64,000 bases of DNA from Polynucleobacter rarus. GTDB lineage: Bacteria > Pseudomonadota > Gammaproteobacteria > Burkholderiales > Burkholderiaceae. The stretch spans positions 694,820 to 758,819 of the forward strand of contig NZ_NTGB01000001.1 of NCBI RefSeq assembly GCF_003072505.1, given 5' to 3'. Shown one piece after another: positions 46,494 through 54,989 of the stretch; position 1 is the stretch's first letter; every line of letters starts with the position of its first letter. Both the position numbers and the translations under genes were made by a program. The notes beneath the pieces were generated by a model, which was not told the origin of the DNA, made no database searches, and saw nothing but the letters and a program-made list of their open reading frames with translations.

Positions 46494-46532
46494 AGCCCAA
46501 GTTCGCACGTTCAAATCGTGCTGGGCAGACCA
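46494..46532 (+). repeat. tRNA-Arg 3'-end remnant, copy D (att-like)
   Basis: AGCCCAAGTTCGCACG then TTCAAATCGTGCTGGGCAG and ACCA matches the tRNA-Arg 3' half with one change in the T-loop (TTCAAAT for TTCGAAT) and the same upstream variant AAGCCCAAG as copies A and C. It closes the DUF433 module. Confidence 0.88.
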
Positions 46533-46541
46533 CTAAGCCAA

Positions 46542-46571
46542 TGGTATGACCCGGTCACATTGTTAACACTT
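46542..46571 (+). mobile_element. IS outer-end fragment
   Basis: GGTATGACCCGGTCACATTG followed by TTAACAC matches the outer left end of the IS at 43977, just after tRNA-Arg remnant D. Only about 27 bp are present and no transposase sequence follows, so it is a scar or a solo end. Confidence 0.75.
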
Positions 46572-46670
46572 CTTTACTCTTTAAATCCTTAAAGTTACAA
46601 GTTCTTTTCAGTTAGTTTAATAAGGTTCAAACCAACTAGTTTAAAATAAGGTTGATGAGAAAAATTCCAT

Positions 46671-47084
46671 ATGCCGACTGATAAACTTTACCTAACTCCT
46701 TTAGAGAATGCACTTGCAAGACTTCAAGAGGGCTATGCACGCTATCGAAAAGATATTAAAGATAGCCAAATTCGGGATGGATTAATTCAAAGATTTGAGT
46801 TTACTTATGAAATAAGCCATAAGATGCTAAAACGTTTTCTTGAAAGAACTGCACCCAATCCTGAGCAGTTTGACGCAATGTCGTTTGCTGATTTGATCCG
46901 AAGTGGCAATGAGCAATCCTTACTTTTAAGTGATTGGAGTAAATGGAAGATATTTCGAGAAATGCGAGCAAAATCAAGTCATACTTTCGATGAAGGTGTT
47001 GCCCTAGAAGTTATAACTGTAATCGAAGACTTTATTAGAGAAGCAACAGTCCTTTTAGAACAACTTCAAAAGAGAAATGTCTAA
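46671..47084 (+). CDS. HEPN-domain protein of an MNT/HEPN toxin-antitoxin pair (HepT-like, HI0074 family)
   Basis: A 137-residue all-helical protein of the nucleotidyltransferase-substrate-binding family. It has FEFTYEISHKMLKRFLER and the RNase signature R-x4-H as R99-AKSS-H104. In this family the position two after the His is usually Tyr (RX4HXY), the residue AMPylated by the partner; here it is F106. The gene overlaps the nucleotidyltransferase by 8 bp. By analogy it is the toxin, but the Tyr to Phe change affects how it could be neutralised. Confidence 0.88.
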   Translation: MPTDKLYLTPLENALARLQEGYARYRKDIKDSQIRDGLIQRFEFTYEISHKMLKRFLERTAPNPEQFDAMSFADLIRSGNEQSLLLSDWSKWKIFREMRAKSSHTFDEGVALEVITVIEDFIREATVLLEQLQKRNV

Positions 47085-47397
47085 AATATATCCACCGATC
47101 GAAGTTAGTTCTTCAGAGTGGAAAATTATTGAAGAAATTTTAATCACATTTGCCCCTAATCAAGAAGTGTTAGCCTTTGGCTCACGAGCAAAGTTTTTAG
47201 CAAAGCCATATTCCGATTTAGATCTTGCTTTAAAAGGTGAAATGCCTTTAAATTTGAGTTCAGTCGTCGATCTTAAAGAAGCTTTTTCTAATTCAGACCT
47301 TACATTCAAAGTTGACATAGTCCAGTGGGAAAATATTTCCGAGGCTTTTCGAGAAATCATCAGTAAAAATAGTGTTTTGATTAAAAAATCCCGATAA
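47077..47397 (+). CDS. MNT-domain nucleotidyltransferase (MntA-like antitoxin)
   Basis: A 106-residue minimal nucleotidyltransferase with the intact GSX10DXD motif (G35-S36, D47 and D49) and a third Asp at D80 (KVDIVQW). In characterised MntA/HepT pairs it transfers AMP to the HEPN toxin. It is encoded directly after the HEPN gene with an 8-bp overlap and is followed within 10 bp by an IS fragment. Confidence 0.9.
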   Translation: MSKIYPPIEVSSSEWKIIEEILITFAPNQEVLAFGSRAKFLAKPYSDLDLALKGEMPLNLSSVVDLKEAFSNSDLTFKVDIVQWENISEAFREIISKNSVLIKKSR

Positions 47398-47401
47398 GGG
47401 T

Positions 47402-47490
47402 CTGTACCGGGCAAACACTTTACACTTTTCCGATCACATCCCGATTACTTTGGGACCAAAAGGATTCTCGATAGCACTCACTTTTGAGAT
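47402..47490 (+). mobile_element. IS481-like left-end fragment (truncated transposase 3' end)
   Basis: TGTACCGGGCAAACACTTTA and the following ACCAAAAGGATTCTCGATAG repeat the inner left end and transposase C-terminal codons of the IS at 44000-44095 with a few changes. The copy stops after the codons near ACTCACTTTT. It marks the right edge of the accessory region. Confidence 0.85.
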
Positions 47491-47651
47491 CAGTTCAATC
47501 AGTTATTTTCTATTTTTTCTCATTGCGTTTGCTTCGAACTTTTACCTATTTTTAGAAAAATTTCTTGATATTACAAAATTAAAACTCATCTAAAGCGTTA
47601 ATTTGTCTATGCTAATATTGATTTCAATATTCTTATAAGAAAGCCCAACGC

Positions 47652-49139
47652 ATGACAAGTATAAATTTTTTAAGATTTGAAAAATACAAAATAGCACTCA
47701 CTCTAGCAGTGTCTCTGACTCTCATTTATCCTTCCTTTGCTAAAGAGCTTCCCACTACTGGAACAATTAGTACATCAATTGGTAAGCTGAGTATTAAAAA
47801 TGGCTACCCAACAGAAAACACTTCACGCAAGATTTATGATGAGATTGATTCACAAAGAGCTGCACAAGCATACCTTTGGGCATTGCCTCTAATGGGAATG
47901 GTGCAGTGGCAATCCGAACAGAAAAATAAGTTTGGGGCTAGCAATTTAGATTACGTTGATTACTTAACATTTCAAGATAAGCTAGGGTTACTAACTGCAA
48001 ATGCAACGACACCCTATGTAATGGGTTTTCCGAACTTAGATCAATCTGGACCTTTGGTGATGGAAGTACCTCAAGGAGCTACAGCGGGCGGAGTTACTGA
48101 CTTTTGGCAAAGACCTTTAACTGATTCAGGGCAAACAGGACCAGATAAAGGGCGCGGTGGAAAGTATTTGATCTTAGGGCCTAATGATCCAGACATAAAG
48201 CCTGAGGGATTTTATATTGTCCGCTCACCAACATCTAATGTATTTATTGGGCATAGAGCAGTAGATCCTGATCAAAAAAAAGCTTTAGAGGCAATTGCTG
48301 GTTTACGTTTGTATCCTTACAGTCAGCGTGATAATCCTCCTGAAACACGTCATATTTCTCCTGCTGGGCGCAAGTGGAGTGGAGTTCAGCCAAGGGGCTT
48401 AGCTTATTGGGAAGGGCTCTCAAGGGTAATCAATGAGGAGCCGGTCCTAGAGCGTGATCGAATGATGCTTGGTATGCTAAAGCCACTGGGTATTGAAAAA
48501 GGGAAGCCTTTTAATCCTACTGAAAGGCAAAAGAAAATCTTAATAGATGCATCGCAAGTGGGTGAAGTGATGGCTCGTACTATTGCGTTTGATAAACGTT
48601 TTGAGGGAGTTCGAATTTGGACTGGTAAGCAATGGGAAATGTCATTGTTTATGAAGGAGACTAATCAAGAAATTCCAAGCAGCACACAGCTTGATGAACG
48701 CGCATCTTGGTTCTATGAAGCCGTTGGCGTCTCTGAAGGAATGATGGGACGAACCGTTGGCGCTGGACAAGTCTATTTAGAAAGTACAAAAGATCATCAG
48801 GGCAAATGGCTAGATGGAACGAAGTCCTATGTTCTTCATGTACCGCCTAATGCTCCCGTAGTGCAATTTTGGTCAGTTACAGTATATGACAATGAAACAC
48901 GCTGTTTTGTTGATACAGGAGTGCAACCTGATCGATCTTCGCGTGATGCAGTCACTAAAAATCCAGATGGATCTATCGATCTTTATTTTTCACAAACGCC
49001 GCCAAAAGGTAAGCCAGTGTCTAATTGGATAAAAACAATTCCAGGGAAGGGTTGGTTTGCTTATTTCAGACTTTATGGTCCAACCCAAGAGTTTTTCGAT
49101 CGCACATGGGTATTGCCAGATATAGAATTGATGAGATAA
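47652..49139 (+). CDS. Secreted DUF1254/DUF1214 domain protein
   Basis: A 495-residue exported protein. A signal peptide ends at YPSFA near residue 29. DUF1254 (around PLVMEVPQGATAGGVTDFW and the LILGPNDPD stretch) is followed by DUF1214 (SYVLHVPPNAPVVQFWSVTV through NPDGSIDLYFSQTPP). The domain pair is widespread, but its biochemical role is not established to my knowledge. It stands alone, first gene after the accessory region. Confidence 0.9.
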   Translation: MTSINFLRFEKYKIALTLAVSLTLIYPSFAKELPTTGTISTSIGKLSIKNGYPTENTSRKIYDEIDSQRAAQAYLWALPLMGMVQWQSEQKNKFGASNLDYVDYLTFQDKLGLLTANATTPYVMGFPNLDQSGPLVMEVPQGATAGGVTDFWQRPLTDSGQTGPDKGRGGKYLILGPNDPDIKPEGFYIVRSPTSNVFIGHRAVDPDQKKALEAIAGLRLYPYSQRDNPPETRHISPAGRKWSGVQPRGLAYWEGLSRVINEEPVLERDRMMLGMLKPLGIEKGKPFNPTERQKKILIDASQVGEVMARTIAFDKRFEGVRIWTGKQWEMSLFMKETNQEIPSSTQLDERASWFYEAVGVSEGMMGRTVGAGQVYLESTKDHQGKWLDGTKSYVLHVPPNAPVVQFWSVTVYDNETRCFVDTGVQPDRSSRDAVTKNPDGSIDLYFSQTPPKGKPVSNWIKTIPGKGWFAYFRLYGPTQEFFDRTWVLPDIELMR

Positions 49140-49158
49140 CTGTGACATCTTTAGTGAG

Positions 49159-49186
49159 AGTCTTCAAAGAGAGTTGAAGATTCTTA
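49159..49186 (+). terminator. Weak hairpin after the DUF1254 gene
   Basis: A 9-bp stem with one G-T pair (AGTCTTCAA with TTGAAGATT) and a 6-base loop lies 20 bp after the stop codon. The following CTTACG is a poor T run, so it is at best a weak terminator. Confidence 0.35.
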
Positions 49187-49268
49187 CGTCAGTCTTTCTA
49201 ACACAGAGACTTATTTTGGATTGTATTATTGACTAGCTTTCTAACTGTTATTCAGGGTTAAAACGACG

Positions 49269-49448
49269 GTGTTAAAGATTGAACTACTAATAGAATTTAT
49301 GGTTATTCTTTCGGCTCCTATCTTTCATAATTTCTATCTTTGGAAATACAAAAAAGTGGATAAGAAAGAGCTGATTAAAAATATCAAGGTATTCTTTTTT
49401 CTTTACGCCATCCTCGGATTAGTTGCATCAGTACTGGTGTTTAAATAA
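49269..49448 (+). CDS. Small two-helix membrane protein, hypothetical
   Basis: A 59-codon frame from GTG 49269 (or 49 codons from ATG 49299). It encodes MVILSAPIFHNFYLWKYKK, a short Lys-rich loop KVDKKELIKNIK and a second helix FFFLYAILGLVASVLVF. The helix-loop-helix pattern with positive cytoplasmic loop looks like a genuine small membrane protein. No family is recognised, and no clear ribosome site precedes the GTG. Confidence 0.45.
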   Translation: MLKIELLIEFMVILSAPIFHNFYLWKYKKVDKKELIKNIKVFFFLYAILGLVASVLVFK

Positions 49449-49741
49449 CAAGGACCTTTAGGATGGATACTTAATTTAAAACACCCATACTCAATAGGGT
49501 CGATTATTCAAGAAATCAAAGATCGTTATGTGGTGTAAGGACGCTGACAATACTGAATGTTATGAGGCTCCGTTGTTTTAAGAAATAAACTTGGCAATAC
49601 TGATTAACTATAACTTGAAGCATTCGATTCAAATATTTTATTCTCACACGTAATTGAAATGTTCAGCTTTCTATATCAACTAGGGTTTCCCATACTAGTT
49701 TTAATCTGAGATAAGAGAAGAATGTGTAAAAGGCCTTTTAT

Positions 49742-50149
49742 ATGAATCTCACACAGCTCATTTATGTTAGTAAAGCAACCCAATTAATGGGGATGCTTTC
49801 TTTGACTCAAATTTTAGACAGCTCAGTAAGGTGGAATGAAGCTCACGAACTTACGGGAGTTTTGTTTTATGACAATGGACATTTTTGTCAATTATTAGAG
49901 GGTGACAAATATGAAATTTTGAGTGTCTGGGAGAGAATTAGTTCTGACCCAAGGCATCAGATTCTCAGGCGTCTTGAATTGAGCTCGATTGAGAAAAGAA
50001 GCTATCCTGACTGGAAGCTTCGATTTTATGGGGCAGAACAAATTGCCAAGCACTTCAAAGAAATGGCGAAGGTATTGGACGGAATGCCTAATCATGATAA
50101 TGATTTATTGAGACTGATGAAAACAGTCTCATCAAATGAGCCCATTTGA
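49742..50149 (+). CDS. BLUF-domain blue-light sensor protein
   Basis: A 135-residue protein that is almost entirely one BLUF (FAD blue-light) domain. The photocycle residues are present: Y8 (TQLIYVS), N32 (RWNEAHELTGVLFY) and Q50 (FCQLLEG), and a Trp occurs at YPDWKLRF. There is no fused output domain, so signalling would be by contact with a partner protein, as for other short BLUF proteins. No obvious partner is adjacent. Confidence 0.93.
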   Translation: MNLTQLIYVSKATQLMGMLSLTQILDSSVRWNEAHELTGVLFYDNGHFCQLLEGDKYEILSVWERISSDPRHQILRRLELSSIEKRSYPDWKLRFYGAEQIAKHFKEMAKVLDGMPNHDNDLLRLMKTVSSNEPI

Positions 50150-50277
50150 AGCATGACGATCTAGTTAATTTCTTTTACCCTAAGCCTTTGTTTGGCGCTC
50201 TTCTGAAACAGTTGTCAGGGACTTTAAAAGAATAAGATTTGAATTAGATAATCTCTTTTCTTCAAAATAATAGATAT

Positions 50278-51552
50278 TTATTTAACTTTGCCAGTAGAAA
50301 TATCCATAATCATCTTGGTCAGCAAATACATTCGAGGCGCAATCGAATCAATTAATATGTACTCAGCATCATTGGAGTGCGCACCAAAACCTCTAGCGCC
50401 AAAACGCTCTAAAACTGCGTTTTGATTATTTAGACCAGCGAAGGCTGCATCTGTTCCACCACCTTCAGCTTGAGTACTAAAACTTAAATCTAAGCCAAGG
50501 TCTTCTTGATAAATCTTCTTGGCATAATTTGCTACCACTAGCCCTGCAGGATTTGCTTGTAAAGGGGGGCGACGGCGTTCAAAGTTAAATTCAACTTTGG
50601 TCTCAGGAATGAGTTTATTGTTAATACGAGCAGTGACCTTGGGTTCAATACTATTAAAGTCGTCGACCCTTAACACACGAACGTCAGCATTTGCAGTTGC
50701 TTTAGCCGGAATAACATTTCGGTTGGTTCCGGCCTGAGAAATAGTCCAATTGAACTTCACACCGGTTGTAGGATCAGACAAATCACGCATTTGTAGGATT
50801 TGATGTGAAAGCTCATAAAGAGCATTACGGCCTTGTTCAGGGGCTGAACCAGCATGAGATGCTTTGCCAGTAACGGTTAAATTAACGGCTCCAATACCAG
50901 CTGTAACAAGGGAAATACGATCAAACGCAGCCAATGAGGATTCACAAGAAAAAGTCACATCATGTTCAGCGCCTAATTTTGTTAAGGTAGATCTTGATGC
51001 AGGTGAACTGATTTCTTCATCGCCATTGATAAGTACGGTGATCAATCCATAATCGTTAAAGTTATTGGCTTTCAAAACCTTAAGAGTATGCAGAATCATC
51101 GCAATACCTTGCTTGTCATCTGCAATGCCAAGGCCATAAGCACGGTTACCATCAATTCTAAATTGTTGATCAGCCAACATACCGCGCAAGTAGACAGTAT
51201 CCATATGCGCAATCAGTAAAATTTTCTTAGTGCCAGCTCCTCTGAATTGGGCGTGTACCATTCGACCAGGTCGAGTTGGAGTATCAAACATTTTGTAGGT
51301 ATCTGGACCTGGCTCTATAAACTCCACCTTACCGCCTATGATCTTGAGATTTTCGGCGATAAGAGCAGAGATTTTGTCGAGACCCTCACGATCTCCGCTA
51401 CCGGACTCAATCGATACCAAGGATTTGAGAGTGTCAAGATAAGGAGCAGCTTCTTTTTTAACTGCTGACATCACTGGCTCAGATGGAGCAGATAGAGCAA
51501 GAAGAGGAACACTAAGTAAAACTAAAATTAAGTTACGGGTTAGCGTATTCAT
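50278..51552 (-). CDS. Periplasmic M20 metallopeptidase (glutamate carboxypeptidase-like)
   Basis: A 424-residue M20 family zinc peptidase with a Sec signal peptide (VLLSVPLLALSA). The metal and catalytic residues appear in IAHMDTVY, GIADDKQG, INGDEEISSP, the late AEGGGTDAAF and FGAHSNDAE, and a lid dimerisation domain lies between. It resembles carboxypeptidase G2, which removes C-terminal glutamate, for example from folates. The substrate here is not certain. Confidence 0.9.
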   Translation of the reverse strand: MNTLTRNLILVLLSVPLLALSAPSEPVMSAVKKEAAPYLDTLKSLVSIESGSGDREGLDKISALIAENLKIIGGKVEFIEPGPDTYKMFDTPTRPGRMVHAQFRGAGTKKILLIAHMDTVYLRGMLADQQFRIDGNRAYGLGIADDKQGIAMILHTLKVLKANNFNDYGLITVLINGDEEISSPASRSTLTKLGAEHDVTFSCESSLAAFDRISLVTAGIGAVNLTVTGKASHAGSAPEQGRNALYELSHQILQMRDLSDPTTGVKFNWTISQAGTNRNVIPAKATANADVRVLRVDDFNSIEPKVTARINNKLIPETKVEFNFERRRPPLQANPAGLVVANYAKKIYQEDLGLDLSFSTQAEGGGTDAAFAGLNNQNAVLERFGARGFGAHSNDAEYILIDSIAPRMYLLTKMIMDISTGKVK

Positions 51553-51872
51553 GGGTTAACTCAATATAGTTAATAATTGCTTCATGGTACTCTGATTTTT
51601 TTCAATCGTAAAACAACATATTTTGCCTGACCCTATGTAACATGTGCATTGATTTCATTTTTTTCATTTTTTTCCTTTCCTTTCCTTAAACATAGTCGTA
51701 TGCCCTAGCTAGAGCCCAGTCGTTTACTATAAAAACGATGTTCGGTTGAATAGGGGTCATAGCAAATTTCTCGGGACGTTTGCTAATAATCGTTAAACAT
51801 TTCGCAACGGTTAATCCACTAAAGTTCAGAGTATGTCAAAATATTAGAAATTTACAATTTCTAGGGGTGATT
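51553..51872. other. 320-bp intergenic region
   Basis: No gene is supported. The stretch 51655-51690 is a pyrimidine-rich run with short CATTTTTTT and CCTTT repeats. A reading frame that starts at 51780 is an artificial extension of the small protein downstream, whose own start at 51873 has a good ribosome site. Confidence 0.6.
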
Positions 51873-52052
51873 ATGAGCAAACTTTCGAATAATTTATGGT
51901 GGAGCTTGACGGGTTGGATAATAACTCTTGCTGGCTTAATGATTTATGTTCAAGGTTATAAGCCGATTTTATTTGGTATTGGAATTCTAATTGTGTTTTA
52001 TCGGATTATCATTGCCTCTGCTGAAGAGTACGACACCAAAATAACACATTAA
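51873..52052 (+). CDS. Small membrane protein, hypothetical
   Basis: A 59-residue protein from ATG 51873, which follows TAGGGGTG at a good distance. It has two hydrophobic segments, WWSLTGWIITLAGLMIYV and LFGIGILIVFYRIIIA, and an acidic C-terminus. No family is recognised. A longer version from 51780 is unlikely. Confidence 0.6.
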   Translation: MSKLSNNLWWSLTGWIITLAGLMIYVQGYKPILFGIGILIVFYRIIIASAEEYDTKITH

Positions 52053-52229
52053 TTATTTATAAAGTTATTTGATCTATTTTATTTTAAGAAGGCCGTTGAA
52101 CCTTGGTTGGTGATGGCTTTGAATCCTTCAATTTTAGCCTTTGCAATTTTTTTCAAACTAGTTCAAATTTTCATGTCATTTTGCTTAATTTTTTTGATGA
52201 AAAGTTGATTTAAATAAAGATTTCGATTT

Positions 52230-53444
52230 TCAAAGGTTCATTGATTCAATACCATCCTGAAATACTTTACAAAAGTGTTCCATGGGCTTTTCAAAGTCCG
52301 GATGAGATTGAGTGAATGCATTCATGTCGAGTATTGATTTACTTACCCCTTGTATAACCCTATCAAATATGGAATTGACAGATGCTTTGGACAGACCGCA
52401 CGCTTGTCTTCCAAATTGAATCAATTTCTGGTAAGACGGATACTGTTTTGATCCATTCAGCTCCAAGGCTAAAACGTCATGAGGCTGGTATGGTTTGGTT
52501 GACAGCATATCGTAAATCGGTGCAAGGCGTACGTCACTATCTGGGTGACTATAAAGTACACCAAAGTTTTTCAAATGCGCATCACCATTCCTAATGATGC
52601 ATGCAAGTACCACAGCACCAAAATAATGAGACATCGAATCAGCCTGATGTTCAGGTGACACAAAAAGCTTAATGCGCTCAGCTAACTTTTCATAAGAAGA
52701 TTCGTAACGACCGCTAGATCGCATTCCGCTGAGTACACAAAAATCTTCGAACCCCAAATAAGTTTGGTTAAATAGATCAAAACGCTCCACTACTAACATT
52801 TTGCGATTTTCTGATAATAGAACTTTCGCAGTTGGTAACCCCGCATATCGAGATGCGGCCATACAAAAAAATTCATTGGCTGCGAGTTCAGGATACTCAC
52901 GTGAATCAAAGCTTTTGACAATATGCGTTGCACCTCGATGTTTAAGTCGGTTTAGTGGCTGTCCATTATCATCACGAATCAATACTTTTGGTTGCATACC
53001 TGAAATACCGGAATACTCGGCAAAACGGCCCAATAAATCATGAAATAAATCTTCAGCACCAGTATAAGACAGGAGATTGCTTACACTTTGTGTTGGTACT
53101 TCTTCAAGTTCGTTCCCCGTTTGGGCATAGCGTAACCTACCAATTTGGGATTTACCAACAATCTGTAATAAGGATAGAGCATCAAAATTTGGTATTACTT
53201 TTGAAAACATTCGTTCCAGCTTTTCTCTTAATGCTCCTTCTGGTAAATTCATTTCGAAGATTGGGTGTATCGTTCCCATTGAGTCGTAGGGAGCCCGTGC
53301 AACGGGCATCGATAATGACACTGCAAAATTCGATTTGCATTCCCGTTCGTAAGTAAATAAGAAGGTATCTTCTTCCATGTCGCTGCGAATAATATCCCCA
53401 GCTAACGTATTAGAAGCAAATACACTAATCTCGTTTTTTTGCAT
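52230..53444 (-). CDS. hipA: HipA-like serine/threonine kinase toxin
   Basis: A 404-residue HipA-family kinase from ATG 53444; a longer start lies within hipB. An N-terminal subdomain (residues 1-110) is followed by SGMQPKVLI at 148-156, the nucleotide-binding and activation region, then THIVKSFD, the HipA_C catalytic loop RNGDAHLKNFG with D288, and APIYDMLS with the metal-binding Asp. E. coli HipA phosphorylates glutamyl-tRNA synthetase; the target here is not known. It overlaps hipB by 20 bp. Confidence 0.92.
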   Translation of the reverse strand: MQKNEISVFASNTLAGDIIRSDMEEDTFLFTYERECKSNFAVSLSMPVARAPYDSMGTIHPIFEMNLPEGALREKLERMFSKVIPNFDALSLLQIVGKSQIGRLRYAQTGNELEEVPTQSVSNLLSYTGAEDLFHDLLGRFAEYSGISGMQPKVLIRDDNGQPLNRLKHRGATHIVKSFDSREYPELAANEFFCMAASRYAGLPTAKVLLSENRKMLVVERFDLFNQTYLGFEDFCVLSGMRSSGRYESSYEKLAERIKLFVSPEHQADSMSHYFGAVVLACIIRNGDAHLKNFGVLYSHPDSDVRLAPIYDMLSTKPYQPHDVLALELNGSKQYPSYQKLIQFGRQACGLSKASVNSIFDRVIQGVSKSILDMNAFTQSHPDFEKPMEHFCKVFQDGIESMNL

Positions 53445-53685
53445 TGTTTTCTTTCCGTAACTCTTGCAGGGTTGGATATTTTCGGCGAGGTGAGACATTT
53501 ATTTCAAGACCAAGCACTGCACACAACATCATTGTTTTGCGAAATCCTACCTCAGCAATTTTGCCAGTCTCTATCCCAGAAATCGTGGCTCGACTCATCC
53601 CTAGCGACTTACCCACTGCCTCCTGACTCAATCCTTTACTTTTACGGGCTTCTTTGATTAATGCACCAATTTCATTTAGTTCCAT
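53425..53685 (-). CDS. hipB: HipB-like helix-turn-helix antitoxin
   Basis: An 86-residue XRE-family DNA-binding protein: IKEARKSKGLSQEAVGKSLG and MSRATISGIETGK form the helix-turn-helix, and the C-terminal tail is basic. It is the first gene of hipBA and would repress the operon through the two TGCA palindromes immediately upstream, one of which overlaps its own start codon. Confidence 0.93.
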   Translation of the reverse strand: MELNEIGALIKEARKSKGLSQEAVGKSLGMSRATISGIETGKIAEVGFRKTMMLCAVLGLEINVSPRRKYPTLQELRKENNAKKRD

Positions 53686-53742
53686 GCACTAAATATAATG
53701 CAAAATTAAATAATTATCAATAGTTGCATTGTATTTAATGCA
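53685..53742. promoter_or_regulatory. Two palindromic operators for HipB
   Basis: Two 18-bp sites of the form TGCA-N10-TGCA lie at 53685-53702 (TGCACTAAATATAATGCA) and 53725-53742 (TGCATTGTATTTAATGCA). Their centres are 40 bp apart, close to four helical turns, so two dimers would bind the same face. The first site covers the hipB start codon. The AT-rich stretch between them should hold the promoter. Confidence 0.75.
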
Positions 53743-53784
53743 TTAGGGTTTTATTTTATAGCCTGATTTTTTGCTTTTGAATCA

Positions 53785-54981
53785 CTAAATAAGCTGTCCC
53801 CACCTTATGGCCTGATTTAATACCTCTTGGTAGGAAGTCGTGACATCTAAATCTACTCCACGATCTAAATCTTTTTCTGTTAATCCTGGCCAGCGTCCCA
53901 TTACCTTATTTTTTGGCAAGTTACTACCCATGACAAGCGCGAGACTACCATGACCATGGTCAGTCCCATTACTGCCATTACTTCTAAATCTTCTGCCAAA
54001 CTCAGTGAGAACTACTAAAGTATAGTTTTGCTGTTGCGCTTGTAAGTCTTCATCAAAGGCTTTCAGAGCTTGGGTTAATTGACCAAGTACATTATTCATC
54101 CTAAAGGGTTGACCTTCATGCATATCCCACCCACCATGGTCTACCCATGCATATTGAAGAGGTACATGGGCATTTAAGAGCCTTGCAATAGATCTAAGGC
54201 CTACACTTGGGTTATTGTTTGCATAGGGCGTTTTACCTTGAGATTCATAAGGTTTGATTTTTTTAAAATCAACATTGATTGAAGGATCAAGCGATTTTTG
54301 GATATTGAATAAAAGGTTTAGGGTTTTTTGAATAGGTTCCGATGCAGGATGACTTTTATCAACTTTAGCTAGCTGAGAGAGAATTGCTAAATTGGGTAAT
54401 CCACCAGGAAACTGAATACCATTTTGTAGATCGCGAATGGCTATGGCTGGAAGATTTCCTTGCATTGATCGGGGAAGATTTGATCCCCCAGCAAATAAAA
54501 ATGAATCGGGATTCAATTTCCCAGAAGCAATGCGGGTCATCATTCCTAAGGAATCTGGCAAATGCTGAAGCTCACTGACTCCTCTTTCCATCATTTCTTG
54601 TGCTTCAAAGTGCGATCTTGTGCCATTAATGATGCCGGTTGCTGGCCATGGCACTAGTCTTCCTGAGAGCATTAGTTCAGACAGAGCACTTGCTTGTGGA
54701 TGCCAAAATAATTTCGTGCCATCCAGTAATACTGGGTTTTCAGTTGGTGCAAATAAAAGCTGCGGTGATCTTGCTGCAATAAAATTGGGGTCCTCAAGTG
54801 GCGAGAGTATTCCTAACCCATCAGCACCACCTCGTAAAAAAACAATAATCAATGGGCCGGTTTGTTTTATCGATTGAATTTGGTCGGATTTTTCAGCTAA
54901 AGCATATTGATTGATCCCTCCCAGTAGAGCGGAGGATATTCCCAAGTGAGTAGTTGTATTGAGGAATTCTCGTCTGTTCAT
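53785..54981 (-). CDS. DUF1501 domain protein with Tat signal
   Basis: A 398-residue DUF1501 (sulfatase/phosphatase-fold-like) protein. The N-terminus MNRREFLNTTTHLGISSALL is a twin-arginine-type signal, so it is exported folded. Conserved parts include LIIVFLRGGADGLG, WVDHGGWDMHEG and TEFGRRFRSNGSNGTDHG. It follows the DUF1800 gene by 8 bp; the two families are nearly always found as a pair, function unknown. Confidence 0.92.
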   Translation of the reverse strand: MNRREFLNTTTHLGISSALLGGINQYALAEKSDQIQSIKQTGPLIIVFLRGGADGLGILSPLEDPNFIAARSPQLLFAPTENPVLLDGTKLFWHPQASALSELMLSGRLVPWPATGIINGTRSHFEAQEMMERGVSELQHLPDSLGMMTRIASGKLNPDSFLFAGGSNLPRSMQGNLPAIAIRDLQNGIQFPGGLPNLAILSQLAKVDKSHPASEPIQKTLNLLFNIQKSLDPSINVDFKKIKPYESQGKTPYANNNPSVGLRSIARLLNAHVPLQYAWVDHGGWDMHEGQPFRMNNVLGQLTQALKAFDEDLQAQQQNYTLVVLTEFGRRFRSNGSNGTDHGHGSLALVMGSNLPKNKVMGRWPGLTEKDLDRGVDLDVTTSYQEVLNQAIRWGQLI

Positions 54982-54989
54982 ATGTACTC

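Noticed and set aside
51780..51872. Longer start for the small membrane protein at 51873
   Set aside because: The extension lacks a ribosome site, while ATG 51873 has one.
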